From: Lasiosphaeris hirsuta
Lineage: Eukaryota > Ascomycota > Sordariomycetes > Sordariales > Lasiosphaeriaceae
Direction: 5' to 3'
Assembly: GCA_030549175.1 (NCBI GenBank)
Contig: JAUKUA010000004.1
Coordinates: 682,001 to 746,000, forward strand
Length of the DNA stretch: 64,000 nucleotides
Below, one piece after another: positions 34,423-45,394 of the stretch (its first letter is position 1; each line of letters opens with the position of its first letter). Below the pieces are notes generated by a model. The model saw nothing but the letters and a program-made list of their open reading frames with translations. It was not told the DNA's origin and did not search any database. Both the position numbers and the translations under genes were made by a program.

Positions 34423-35015
34423 GGTGGTGGCGGCCGGGGGTGGTCACAGAGTGAGTGCTGAGGTTGAGGTGAGGGGTTGGGATTGGCGGGTTGTTTTGGA
34501 TTGGCGCGCTGCGCAATTGATCTTGATGGGCGGGTTATCAGATACGGCGCTGAGATAGCAATGGTGATGATATGAATGAACCAAAAAAGTCAAACAGAGA
34601 TGGAGTCAATATGTAAGTCAAGATGTTGGTCGGCTGGGAACCCCAAACAGTTTACCCCAACCGCCGATGTCGAATAGGAATAGAACGGAGATGCGGGCAA
34701 GTGGCAAGGATCGCTTACCCTGCCTGCCGAGGCAATTGCATCCCGGATCTCCAACTCCGTGCGGGGGACAGCGGCTTTACTTCCGATGAAGTCAGAATTG
34801 GTATTTCTATCTGTACACACTAATAACCAGACGCTGGGCCGCAATTATGACCGCAAGCAGGAACATGTTGACAGGTTCAATCAGGGCGTTTATTCTGGAC
34901 TGCCCACAACGCCTCAAGCAGATGTTAACCTCGAATTGAGCTCCGCGATGCCCATCCACGCTGTTCCTCGACAGATATCAACTTTTGTTGTCCTGATACA
35001 TATTTCTCTCCCCTT
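34423..35015. other. Intergenic region
   Basis: 593 bp: promoter of the hydratase gene (near end) and 3' region of the PWI-protein gene (far end). No RNA gene or repeat seen. Confidence 0.55.
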
Positions 35016-37432
35016 CTAAGCAGGGAGTCCTCGTTTCTCGCTCTCGGTGAAGAAGATCACCATGCGCCAGAGCTTCTTCACCAAATCTTCGGCATCCTCA
35101 TCCAAAGCCTCGCTCAGTGTTTCGACGAGGTCGGCGGGCTTCAGATGCTTCCGTAGATGCTCATCCACCACGTCGACAAGGAACTGCTCCTGGACGCCAA
35201 GGTACTCGACCACCTTCTTCTCCACAAACGGCCGCAGCTTCTCGCGGAGAACCGAGTCCTCCAAAAAGTCCCACTTGACATCCCACGCCCACAGGCCTTC
35301 CTTGTCCGTCGGGATTTCGTGTGCTAGGGCACGGATGGCCTTCTGGATATCCTCCTCCGTCATCGCCTTGGTATCCGTGATGGGCTCAAACTTGATCGGC
35401 ACAAGCTGTCTCTTGGCAGTCTGGTCTTGCTCCTCGTCGTCCAAAAGACCTTCCACTTCAGCGACAGTTCGTCGGGAAGGTGCTGCGCGGTGGGCTGCCT
35501 TTTGAGCGGCCGCGCCGAGCGAGATACTGAACGGTTTTGGTGCCACAGGAGTGACCGGCCGCCTCTCCATTTCCTGAGCTTGCCGCTCGAGGAACGAGTC
35601 AGCCATGCCTCGGGCATGCTCCAGGTCTGCCTCTGCTCTGCGACGCTCGTCCTCCTCGGCGCGACGGTCCATTTCATCTCGGGCCGCTTCTTCGTTTCTA
35701 TCACCAGTCCGTTTCTTGGTCCACGTGGCGTGGTCCCGGTAGTAGAGATGGTTCCTCCGCGAAGCCTCGCGCTCGTCATCCCAGTTCTTTTCTCTCTCGA
35801 GCTGCTCCTCTCTCCGTCGCGCGAAGCTCTCAGTCTCGCTCCTTTCGCGTTCCCGTTCTCTTTCCAGCGCGGCTGTTCGTTGACGTTCTCGGTTGACCCA
35901 TTTACGTTCCGCTTCGAGATATAGCTTGTCGTCTTCTGCTTTTTGTTTGGACAGCTCCCGCCCATACAGCTCGTCATCGCTGGCATCTGTGTCATCTTCT
36001 TCCCGGAAGTTGTAGTGGCCGTTGGTTGTGCCCCCATTGACAAACTCAACCCCCCTGTCTCGGCCTCTCGGCCCAGACGGCGCATTCGGGACGCGGGGAC
36101 CGAGAGGGACCATGTTAGAACTTGCCGACGCGGGCGGAGAGTCCAGGCGCGACATGCGAGGCGCGCCGTTCCGTAGGCGTTCCTGCTCCTCGAATTCCTC
36201 CTCCCGCCTGAGACGCTCCATATCCCTTCGGTTGCTCCTATCCCTGAAGGCGGCGATCTCGGCGGCGACAGTATCACGCATCTCTGCTGGGATGTCTGCC
36301 AGCTCATCTTCTTGAGCGAGGGGAATATTGATTACCTCGACGTTTTCTCCGTGGCCGTTGGCGTCACCCATGGGTGTGTCTCCATCGCCATCTTGGTTGC
36401 TACGAAGACGGGGGTAGAATAGCTCGCGGACGAACCTTTTGAGATCACCCCTGGCATCGGCCAATCTTATGTCGGCGCCCGGATCGTCACCCCTGCTCTC
36501 CTTCCAGGAATCGAGATAGTTGGATGTGCTCTCGTCGACCTCGACCTTGAGCTTGATCTTCTCGATACCGTCGAACGAGTCGTCTTCATCGGCTGGGGGC
36601 TTTTCAGTCGGCGACTGCTTCTTCACGGGCACCTCAACACCTTTAAGTAACTCGACAGCACTAGCGAGCGATTCGGGATCATCGTACTGTGCAAATCCAA
36701 ACAGCGCGCCCTTGTGGTCCGAGAGATGTGACCGCCCCGAGTCCCAGCGCTTCAGCTTGCCAACCATGCTCACCATCCTCTGAACGCTGTCCTCGCCGCC
36801 AAGGCCCTCGGGAATCTTGTGGATGAATATCGTACGAAGGCGCTCTTCGCTGGTTGGCGGAACCATCGACTGCATGCTCTCTCTCAACTGGGCGCGCGAC
36901 TGTTCGAGGCCGCGCTCCATACCAAGCCCGGGCCGCCCGCCAGTCGGAGTGTGCGAGTCTCTACGGTCGGAGGAAGCGCCTGGTTTGGAGGGCGGCGCAA
37001 TGGAGCCGAGGCGGATCACGGGGGCGTTGAAGTTGATGTTGGGCAGGTTTGGGGGCGGTTGGAAGGAGGCAGGTAGGCCGCTTGGTCGATTAGCTTGTGC
37101 GAGGTTACTGGACTGCTGGACACCAGGTGGTGGCGCCATTCCGGGAGCAGAGGACATGCCTGGTGGTGGACCTGGTGCTTTCTGTCAGCGGAGCTTGGGA
37201 GATCGGGGCTGCGTCGCGTACCTAAGCCCGGGGGAGGCGCCATTCCTGGAGCATGAGATGCGCCCGGGAAGGATGGGAAGCTGCCGGGGGGTGCCCCATA
37301 AGGCGGTGCTGTAGAAACATGTCAGTCAGCCAAACCGATGCGAGTCTGCGAACCGTCATCTCCAGAGGTTGTGAAGTCGCGAAGGAGGGGGGAGCGAGAC
37401 TGGGACGCACCTCCATAAGGATTGTACGCCAT
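35016..37432 (-). CDS. RBM25-like splicing factor (RRM and PWI domains)
   Basis: Predicted U1-snRNP-associated splicing regulator, homologous to RBM25/Snu71; nuclear. Exons 37432-37411, 37308-37222, 37171-35016 give 754 aa. The first 75 residues are Pro/Gly/Met-rich (PPPGL, PPPGM repeats). An RRM occupies about residues 148-225 (TIFIHKIPEGLGG ... GALFGFAQYDDPES). Then follows a long charged Arg/Glu/Asp coiled-coil (about 400-600, with many RERE-type runs), and a C-terminal PWI domain (about 660-750; VKWDFLEDSVLREKLRPFVEKKVVEYLG, spread over helices). Both short 5' exons end in phase 1 and join in frame. Divergent from the mitoribosomal gene across 558 bp. Confidence 0.92.
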
Positions 37433-37990
37433 GGCGGGCGGCGGTAAACGGTGAGACAAGTTCCTCTAATTAATGTAGCTGTCGGCAGGAGCACAAAGTT
37501 GCGAAATGGTGAAAGGGCTAGTGGCGCATAAAGTGGTGATGTCGGCGTTGCAGTTTGGGTGTGGGATTGCGGATGCGGCAACCATCCGCGCTACAGCAAA
37601 AAGTTCGAGAGTTGAAAGACGATGGAACCGCGCCAAGCTGTGGCGCAGGCGCAGGCGCAGGCGATCGACAGCTGGAAGGTCCGCGGGGGGCTGGGGCGTC
37701 GGATTCGGAGGTACAATGTGCCGGTGGAGCGTGGGAGCAGCTGCAGTGGCCCAGGCGTCGTACGGATTAGCCTGTGGAAATTCCCGATTCGGGGAACGCC
37801 TCGACTCGAAAATCGCGAAAGCAGCTGTAAGAAAGTTTGGAATAACTGCGTATGGGGATTCTATCCGCCTATTGATCACCACTTGGCGGCCAATTGAGTA
37901 AGCCACCACCGATGCTTTGACTTGTCCAGACTATGCTGCCCCCGGGCGACCAAGCCAGGCTCAATTGCTAACGGGGTTCCCAGCATCACC
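37433..37990. promoter_or_regulatory. Bidirectional promoter, RBM25-like and bS21m genes
   Basis: 558 bp between divergent starts. GC-skewed with GCAGGCGCAGGC-type repeats (37649-37665). No other gene seen; a plus-strand open frame across it is low-complexity. Confidence 0.55.
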
Positions 37991-38689
37991 ATGGACATCA
38001 TCCAAACCGCCTGCCGCTCCGCAGCGATCTCGAGCGCGCGGCCATCCCTCCTCCTCGCCGCCCACCCCTTCCGCCCGACTGCTACCTCCATTCTCTTCCA
38101 GAACTGCCGCTTCTCTACAACACAGCCATCCCTCAAGGATGACCCGCCATCCTTCCCCTTCCCGCGCCCATCAGCGCGGCCGATCCCCATCTCGGGCGTC
38201 CAGGCGCTGAGGCAGACGGTGCGATCCCGCGGCGGCAATAATGCCTCGCTCCCGCCCCGGCCTGGCCCTCCGCAGGTGGGCGACCTCCTTTCGCCAAACT
38301 TCCGCGACTCAATCCCAAAAAGACCCATGAATGCCGCCGATTTGCCCGGCATGATCGACGAGGATGTCAGCAAAATGAGGACCTGGGATCTCAAGGGCTT
38401 CCAGGCGGAGAAGGGCTTGATCCTGAAAGAGCAGGTCATTCGGACGCGGCCGTCCACGGGGCGGACTGTCTTGGTCACCGGCTCGTCCGATGTAGGCCGG
38501 TCGTTCCGCACCCTCGAGATGCTCTGCAAACGCAACAGGGTCTCCCGCGAGGCCAACATGCAGCGGTTCCACGAGCGGCCGGCGCTCAAGCGCAAGCGCC
38601 AAAAGAGAGAGCGCTGGAGGGCGCGGTTCCAGCAGGGCGTGCGAGCCACCATCAGTCGGGTCATGCAGCTGCGGGCGCAGGGCTGGTAG
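37991..38689 (+). CDS. MRP21: Mitochondrial ribosomal protein bS21m (MRP21-like)
   Basis: Small-subunit mitoribosomal protein. 232 aa, single exon, start MDIIQTACRSAAISS in context CACCATGG. The N-terminal 45 residues are Arg/Ser-rich, amphipathic and end with RFSTTQPSL, a mitochondrial presequence with likely cleavage after RF-S. The S21 core lies at the C-terminus (GRTVLVTGSSDVGRSFRTLEML, NRVSREANMQRFHERP, followed by KRKRQKRERWRARF), the typical basic helices of bS21. The long linker between the two is usual in filamentous ascomycete homologues. Confidence 0.88.
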   Translation: MDIIQTACRSAAISSARPSLLLAAHPFRPTATSILFQNCRFSTTQPSLKDDPPSFPFPRPSARPIPISGVQALRQTVRSRGGNNASLPPRPGPPQVGDLLSPNFRDSIPKRPMNAADLPGMIDEDVSKMRTWDLKGFQAEKGLILKEQVIRTRPSTGRTVLVTGSSDVGRSFRTLEMLCKRNRVSREANMQRFHERPALKRKRQKRERWRARFQQGVRATISRVMQLRAQGW

Positions 38690-38888
38690 ACGGAGGTCGT
38701 GGGGAGTGTAGAAGAGATCATGTCGAAGAGTAAACTGTACATTATACGTCAATGACACTGCATTGTCTGTCCACTATGAAAACACGAATAGCTGAATCAA
38801 GTCATTCCTCTTCAATTCATCGACATAGCACTATATCCCAAAGAAACCCTTACTCCGCCCATAACAGCATTACTTCGTCAATCTCTCA
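38690..38888. other. Tail-to-tail spacer
   Basis: 199 bp between convergent stops of the mitoribosomal and augmin genes. AT-rich, as expected for two 3' ends (AATAAA-like signals are not obvious). Confidence 0.5.
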
Positions 38889-41288
38889 TCAATCATCCCA
38901 TAGACCCCTCACCGGCGTCCCGACCGGGCTGGTCTTGATTTTCGGCCGGCTCATAAAGACACTATCATAATCCACATGTTCCACGCTCATCAGCTCCTCC
39001 GCCAGCACCAGCGTCGTGTTCTCCTCCTCGTCCACCGTGGCAAAGTTGCGTCCCGCCGGTGCCGGCTGAATCTGCTTTGACTTGCGGATCGACCGCCGCC
39101 GCTCGAGCTGCGCTTTCTTCTGCGCTGCCTCAAACCCTGCCATGCTGCGTCGCGTGCGCGAGGCTAAATCTTCGTAGGGCACATCCGCCTCGTCAGTGCC
39201 ACCGTTTTGATACTGTTGCTCAGCGGGCTGCGGCGGATCTACCGAGATGGTGGGGCCGTTCCGCTTGACGGGGAGACGTTCAAGCTCTTCATCATCCTCG
39301 TCGGCGGCGACGGCCTGGGAGACAGCCTGGGAGGTACGCCGTGCCATGGAGAGGCGAGTGCGCTCGGCTAGAGACAGGGTGTGCCTAGGTTTCTTGACGG
39401 GCGAGGGGGAGGCGGCATTGACAGATGCTAGGATTTGGTCGGCGAGTTGCTGGGTCGGCGAGACAGGCTGTTCGGGAGAAACCGAACGGTCGGGGGAGAC
39501 TGGAGCAAGTATCGGGGGGGACCGAAGCGAATATGGGGGGGATCGCGCGACACGAGTGGGCGATGGCTGAGGTTGTGGTAGGGGTGGGCTTGTCCTCTTT
39601 TCGGGCCTCTTCTCAGGACTCCTTAGCGGCTTCCTCTCCGGGCTTCTCTCGGGGCTTCGCGTTGGGGAAGGGTTTGTTGGCCGTCTTCCTGTAACAGCGG
39701 AGTTTCTCGCCTGGATAGTCGCGGACCTCCGCAGCTGTGTCGGCTCTGGCTGGTCGCCATCGAAATAAGAGTGCTTTTGGGCGAATGTCCGCGTTCTCCG
39801 TAGCACTGGCTCCAATGTCTTGACCGGTTCGCGGCGCTGGGGCGGGCGGTGAGCTGGCAATGGCTCGTCTTCGATATCACTAAGCTCGGAGACAACCTCG
39901 GGCTCGGGACTAGTGATACCCGCGCCATTTGCCGCGTCCCTCGGTGTCTGTGGGGGCCTCTTGAAGAATTCGGAAACACGTACCACCTCGGGGCTGATCT
40001 CGGCGAGGTCAGTCTCCAGGCTCTGTATCAGCTCGGTGTACTCGTCTTGCAGCTTGCTGGGCTTTGGGCGGGCGAGTTTCCTCGGGCTCATCCGCCCAAA
40101 GTGGAGATTGTCGTGAACCCTAAACCCGAGATCAATCCCTCTCTCTCTTGGCTGCGAATCTGGTTCTTTCGCCGGTTCGGAGTCGGTCTTGCCAAACATC
40201 CTTTGGCGGAACCCCTTCCATTTCTCTAGGCGCTCTTTTTGGTTCTTGACCCTATTGTCCAACTGTTCGAGAAGGCCACCCGACTTGTCCTGGAGCTCTG
40301 CCAGGCGACCAGACTCGACCCGCCTCCATACCCTGTCAAAGGGGGCAGATAGCAGGCCGTCCTTGTGGGAGTTGCTATCTCCGTACAGCAGTGTTTCCAT
40401 CCAACGCTCGTTACCCGACCAGTTATTTCGCACCGTACGCCATACATCGAGCTTCAAGTCGTCCGAGATATCCTTCCCACCCGCCCCTTCATCTTGTAGC
40501 GCCTTGATCTGTCCCCGCCTTTGAGCAAGAGCTTTCTCCTTCATATCCAAAGCTTGTGAGAAATCGCTATACCGGACGCGGGCTGCGTTTTTCTTCTCGA
40601 GGGTCCGACCGAGGGACGCCCTGTGAGCAAGGATGAGAGTGATAAGCTCCGCCCGCTCACCAGAGTACCCCCGGTTCTCGAGCGCGAGGGTCTGGGCGAG
40701 GGCGGGAAATTGAGGCTCGTTGAGCTGTTGCTCTGCAACCAGCTTCTTTAGGACTGCCGACGAGAAGACAGCGAGAACCTCCTCCAATCGCTCCCCCTTG
40801 CATTCGTCCAGCATTGTCTTTCGGACGACGGCATCACGGCCCAGGACGCCATTCTTCTTTGCGTGTTCCAGACTCCGGAGGAGTGCGGCGCGGAGGTTGA
40901 GAGATTGGACCTGGTCAAGGGGCGGGAAAAAAGGCTGGAGCTTCTCCCGTGCCTCGCTGGGATCCCACAGAGTGAAGAGCTGGTAGAGCGCCCACTCGAC
41001 ACATTGGATGCGCTTCTTCTGGCCCTGCTGCGCATCTTTCGTACTAAAGGTGAGGGCGCTGATGTCGGGCCAGCTCGGGTGCAGGTCGAGATCAAGGAGT
41101 CGAAGGTTCGTCAGGAACAAGGAGATGTTGGACACGACGGTTGGAGTAGCGGTCGAGAGGGAGGCGGCCACAGTGCTCGAGCTGCTTGACGGGGACGCCC
41201 GAGACGAGCTCTGGGCTGTTTTGGAATTCAGCGGCACACGAGCAGTCCTTGTGCGGGTGAGAGACGAGGTTCCGTGATGGCTTGCCAT
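38889..41288 (-). CDS. HAUS6-like augmin complex subunit
   Basis: Augmin recruits gamma-tubulin to existing spindle microtubules; the N-terminal domain matches the HAUS6 N-terminus (ISLFLTNLRLLDLDLHPSWP, ALLRSLEHAKKNGVLGRD, RVRYSDFSQALDMKEKAL). 799 aa, single exon from the ATG at 41288 (ACCATGGC). The open frame extends 18 codons upstream but only to GTG, so 41288 is chosen. Residues about 30-60 are Ser/Thr-rich. After about residue 430 the protein is Ser/Pro/Arg-rich and disordered, with repeated SPERSPERKPLRSPEK-type motifs that look like kinase sites. HAUS6 retention suggests augmin function in this species, which many yeasts lack. Confidence 0.85.
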   Translation of the reverse strand: MASHHGTSSLTRTRTARVPLNSKTAQSSSRASPSSSSSTVAASLSTATPTVVSNISLFLTNLRLLDLDLHPSWPDISALTFSTKDAQQGQKKRIQCVEWALYQLFTLWDPSEAREKLQPFFPPLDQVQSLNLRAALLRSLEHAKKNGVLGRDAVVRKTMLDECKGERLEEVLAVFSSAVLKKLVAEQQLNEPQFPALAQTLALENRGYSGERAELITLILAHRASLGRTLEKKNAARVRYSDFSQALDMKEKALAQRRGQIKALQDEGAGGKDISDDLKLDVWRTVRNNWSGNERWMETLLYGDSNSHKDGLLSAPFDRVWRRVESGRLAELQDKSGGLLEQLDNRVKNQKERLEKWKGFRQRMFGKTDSEPAKEPDSQPRERGIDLGFRVHDNLHFGRMSPRKLARPKPSKLQDEYTELIQSLETDLAEISPEVVRVSEFFKRPPQTPRDAANGAGITSPEPEVVSELSDIEDEPLPAHRPPQRREPVKTLEPVLRRTRTFAQKHSYFDGDQPEPTQLRRSATIQARNSAVTGRRPTNPSPTRSPERSPERKPLRSPEKRPEKRTSPPLPQPQPSPTRVARSPPYSLRSPPILAPVSPDRSVSPEQPVSPTQQLADQILASVNAASPSPVKKPRHTLSLAERTRLSMARRTSQAVSQAVAADEDDEELERLPVKRNGPTISVDPPQPAEQQYQNGGTDEADVPYEDLASRTRRSMAGFEAAQKKAQLERRRSIRKSKQIQPAPAGRNFATVDEEENTTLVLAEELMSVEHVDYDSVFMSRPKIKTSPVGTPVRGLWDD

Positions 41289-41983
41289 GGTCGCATCGTC
41301 AGGAATGCTCGAGGTGTCAGAAGCGCAGCTCTGGCTGGTCACGGAAGACTTGGTCGAGAGGAGGGTTCAATGCTGAAAATTTGGCTAGCAATTAAATGGC
41401 CGCTTGTGCGCCAATGCGAAGGTGCTACGTTCGAAACGACGGACTGCGCATACGTGGACCCGCAGTCTGCAGTGCTAGAGCTTGGAGGACGAAGCGCAAT
41501 CTGCTTGGCCGAATTGCAGGTGTAAACATGAAGCGCCCTGGTCGTTGGTGGGGTGCCTGCCGATGCGCCCCCAGCCCACGGCAATTGCAGCGATTGGCTG
41601 CCCGGACAGGGCCCGCTCGCGTACTACGCAGTATGCTCGCCGCAAAAGGCGGTCGGTCAACCAGGGTTGGGGTTCGACTTTAATCGAGCTCCCGTCAAGT
41701 CCAAATTCGGATGTCAATCCAATTCCAATTCCAATTCCAATGAACCAGGTGAAAGTTGTGAATTCGCTTTCCAGTTGCTGCCCCTTGAACTTCAAATTCC
41801 TCAGGCACTCATTGTTGGAAAATACTACTGTCATGCTATTGTCTCTTAGCTCCACCGTGTCTCATTCTAGCCTTGGTTCCCGCAGCCCAAAAACACCTCA
41901 AGACATCCCTCCAAGACAACCCTTTGAAAGACGAACCAATCCCGTCGCACAATCGCCCCCTTTTAACTTGAGCTTTCCACCCC
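41289..41983. other. Intergenic region with a hexanucleotide repeat
   Basis: Promoter of the augmin gene and 3' flank of the next minus-strand gene. Contains (ATTCCA)4. A plus-strand open frame spanning 41482-42165 is antisense shadow. Confidence 0.55.
41716..41740. repeat. (ATTCCA)4 hexanucleotide repeat
   Basis: Four near-perfect copies, AATCCA then three of ATTCCA, followed by ATGAACC. Confidence 0.9.
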
Positions 41984-42598
41984 TTAGATTTGGGTCTCCC
42001 TGGAACATGACGGAGAAGCGGCAGACCCGGCCCGCGCCGCAGGACACTGATGATCGTAGACCAGAGTCTCCGTGGTGGAAACGGATGCCGAGTAATCCTT
42101 TATCGAACTGGCGGGTCGCGGTGGCATCTGCATCACTCGTTGTATCGGTGGCCCCTGTCTCGTGATGACGAATGTCTGCTGCAGCGCAATGTTCCTCTCG
42201 ATGCGACGGCGCTCCTCGGCTTCCCTGCGCACCTCGTCGCTGATGCAAGGTTTGCACCCAGCGCAGCAGCGACCTCCAAAGCACCATCCCCCAGGTCCCA
42301 TTCCACAACATGACCTAGTGCCCACGCAGAACCGTGCACAGAAATCCCACATGGCAATTCCCGGCCAGGAGAAAACGGCAAACAGGAAGAGCGCCAGCGG
42401 GGCGATGCACGCACAGCAGCCCTCCTGTCCAACAACGGGCCATCGCCGGCGAGCTCCATGTGGGAGAAGACGCATGTAGTAGGCCGCCACGCAGAGCGAT
42501 ATCAAGATCCACGCGACAATAACGGCAAAAAGCTCGGCGAATATGGCTGACTGGCCATTTCGGGGGGGAGGAGCAGGAGGCAACCACGGCAAAGACAT
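41984..42598 (-). CDS. Small Cys-rich membrane protein of unknown function
   Basis: 204 aa, single exon, start MSLPWLPPAPPP. Two hydrophobic helices are seen at about residues 20-43 and 60-85, followed by a striking Cys cluster (FCVGTRSCCGMGPGGWCFGG then RCCAGCKPC), about ten Cys in 35 residues, then a charged amphipathic helix (EVRREAEERRRIERN). Cys-rich segments next to membrane helices may be palmitoylated or bind metal; that is an inference. The last 20 residues may be replaced by another exon, as no conserved ending is known. No family recognised. Confidence 0.7.
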   Translation of the reverse strand: MSLPWLPPAPPPRNGQSAIFAELFAVIVAWILISLCVAAYYMRLLPHGARRRWPVVGQEGCCACIAPLALFLFAVFSWPGIAMWDFCARFCVGTRSCCGMGPGGWCFGGRCCAGCKPCISDEVRREAEERRRIERNIALQQTFVITRQGPPIQRVMQMPPRPASSIKDYSASVSTTETLVYDHQCPAARAGSAASPSCSRETQI

Positions 42599-43562
42599 GA
42601 CCCCTTTTCCTCAGCAAGTATAATATAATGGTTGAGTGACTTGGATGAGTATCAAAGCACCGTGCATGACGAGAAGCTCTTCTTAAGTAACAGCGGAGCT
42701 AAAGGCAAGGGACGCGAAACGCGGCCCTGAACGCTGGAATGCCACTGCGCTATCATACCAGGAACGGACCAAGATAGGTCGCTCGATAACGTGGAAATAG
42801 ACCCCTGAGACAGTGCTCCCTAAATATGCCTTGCGCATTCCTCGTTTATCGACGCAGTTTGCCCTACAATCCCTGAGGACCGGCCAACTGGGTCTCAGTC
42901 AAAGGTACATTCCTCGCTACCCAATAATAGCAAACTGGATCATTTGTGGATGGGAGTTTCAATATCAATCGGCTTCCAGCATTCAACATGAGGATAGCTT
43001 GGCAGGCCCAACTTCACAAGGGGCTGTGAACTACTTAGAAGGCCCCACTCCGTTCCGTCATGATCTCGGTAGTGACGGTGTCTTGTTTAATCCGGGGTTG
43101 CCGAGGTAAAATGGTGTCGCCCGGGCTGGCGACCTTCACCTGCCCGTCGGAGTAACTCCATCCCCCGAAGCAAATCCTCATCCAACTCTGAGTCTTTGGT
43201 CGAAGGCCAGCCCGGCGGGGGCCGGAACGGAGCCCGAGGTGGGCAAGGAATGAAACATACTCCTTTGTCTTGGGGAAACTGTCTAAGATTAGTATTTGGT
43301 GGCTTACCTAAAGAGAAGACCGCATGCTTGCTAGGTGGGATGAACTACCGGGAGATAGATGCCTATGACTGGAGGCACTCAAGACTTCAACTCAAAGTAT
43401 CAAAGCCAAGAAGGCTTCACCACCGAATAGCATAACAAATATCGATTTCCATGAGATCCCGGTTTAGCTTTATTGAGTATATAGACAATGCCGATCGTAG
43501 TTCCCATTCCCTCTACTCGACCTTACTACAACGCCTCGTCTGCCACCACGTGATCGCAAGGA

Positions 43563-44038
43563 TCAGGACCAAAACTCCACCCGCGGTCCAGGAGACCGGG
43601 CTACTCCGTCTGGAGACAGAAATAGCTGCCGGGTTACCCATTCGACGGCGGGCCACGGTGCCCACGCTCTATTTTCTAGAAGCTGAGGATACGCGGTGGG
43701 CAGCTGTCTACCAGGGTTAGTTTCCTGGTACTGTCTCTCTGACTCCTGCTGTAGGGCCGCAATCCTCGACAAATCCAAGTTAATCATGGTATAGCCATTG
43801 ACGCCCGTCTGCGCCCCAAGGCGGCCGAGACCGACTTTAGCCTCGTTGATGGAGAATTGACCAAGTCCTCTAATGCTGGTGCCGGCGGTATACGAATTCA
43901 ACCATGGCTGTCCGTCCCGCTGCTCGAGGTTGAAGGTCGGGCGGTGGTATGACTGTCTGTTCCTCTCATATTTCTTGAGCTGCTTGGATATTCGGATGGT
44001 GTGAGGCTGTTCCAGACTTCGGGCGATGCCACTTGCTT
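43563..44038 (-). other. Orphan open frame, possible exon or gene relic
   Basis: About 158 codons open from an upstream TAA to a TAG at 43563, without an in-frame ATG in the first 110 codons. The residues are balanced and not low-complexity (ISKQLKKYERNRQSYHRP; GTSIRGLGQFSINEAKVG), unlike random GC-rich frames, so this could be an internal or last exon. No upstream exon with a start was found. Family unknown. Confidence 0.3.
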
Positions 44039-45020
44039 ATATATCAACTATTTGAAAGCAGCACTGATTTGAGTGCTTTATCAAGCTGAGTATGATGTTA
44101 CGGAGAAGATTGGTTTCCAGGTTGTTTTACAAGCTCGTAGCAGGGCCGAGTTCCCTCCACTTTGCATTGGGAGGCGAATCTCGAATTGGAAGACAGAGCA
44201 GCTTCACTCGTAACCCTCATCACTAGGGCAACGCATAGGGGAAGAATCGCTAGTAGCAATGGCCCGGTGACTTGGTCAAGGCATTATTCACAAGCATCAA
44301 TATACCAAGGCAACTCTGGCTTGGAAAGTTCATTGGAATATCTTTGACGCTGACGCTGGTAGGCCCGGCTCCTTCCCGAGACAAAATGCAGGTGAGGTTT
44401 TCAAGGCTCCACCCGCCAGGAGTAGGGCCCCCTTTGGCTGTTCTCTACCAAACCAAACAGGTCCGCTCAAAGAAAGTTCTCCCGCCATGGTGCAGAATTC
44501 GTGGTGAGCTGCGCTAGAAGACTGGCATTTAATACCTTTCGAGATGCAGGACAAGACTCACGAAGAAAAGTCACTGAACACGGAAGCTGTTTGCAAGGGC
44601 CGCCCAACTGTGTGTCGAAATCATGGAGTCCATCATCTTTGACAGCCCCTAAAAGACGTTGGTGGTGGGCGCCATCCCACGATTGCTTCGAACCGTCATT
44701 GATTGTTGACTACAAATGGCCATTTCCAGTCCTGATATCTCTGTTACTTACTCCAAAGTGGTTGGCTCGTTAAGCTGCCGATATGCTGGTCTCCTTACGA
44801 AGCTGCTCGCCATCTTGACATTGCAACGGGGAAATGGGGAATTTGAATGCGTGCCAAGACATTGACATGTGTCGTCGGCCGCGCCCACACGTGACACTCG
44901 TATCCATTCAAGGCACTCCTAGACAGCCCCCCAGACACGCTCCGAACGGCACCGGAATTTCCGAATCTCGAGAGCGGAGACAGTAGCGTGTCGTGATTGT
45001 GGAGTGTGGATGAAGGGGCG

Positions 45021-45110
45021 TTTCTTGGTCGCTCTTGGGTCGTTCTTGGTTTTCTTGGAGGTTCCTGGGCTTTTCTTGGGGTTCTCCTGGCGTCCTTGGG
45101 ACCTCTTGGT
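45021..45110. repeat. Degenerate ~10-bp tandem repeat (TTCTTGG core)
   Basis: About nine consecutive units of 10-11 bp with core TTCTTGG or close variants (CTCTTGG, TTCCTGG, TCCTTGG). Confidence 0.75.
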
Positions 45111-45371
45111 GTTATTTCGGGCCCCCCCTGAGGACAATCTGACAACAGTGTGTGACCCAATCAATCCGCCCCCAATTTTGGATTTTGCGTTCTGATCACG
45201 AAGTCGCGTCGGCTAGTTAGTCCTCCTGTTGGTGCTAGCTCGTCCCTCGAACCTAAAATTCCCCGCATGAATTGCCACATTCCTGCTGCGTACCTCGCAT
45301 GTTCACGTCACCCTCGCGCCTCTCGCCTCGTCCTGGCGCTCTTGCCTTCATTGCCCCATCTGCGTCGTATC

Positions 45372-45394
45372 GGGGGGGGGGGGGGGGGGGGGGG
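45372..45394 (+). repeat. G23 homopolymer
   Basis: Twenty-three consecutive G, the longest homopolymer in the window, about 710 bp upstream of the glucanosyltransferase gene. Confidence 0.95.

Noticed and set aside
41482..42165. 227-codon plus-strand frame
   Set aside because: Antisense to the Cys-rich membrane-protein gene and includes a hexanucleotide repeat (NPIPIPIP); low-complexity, no domain.
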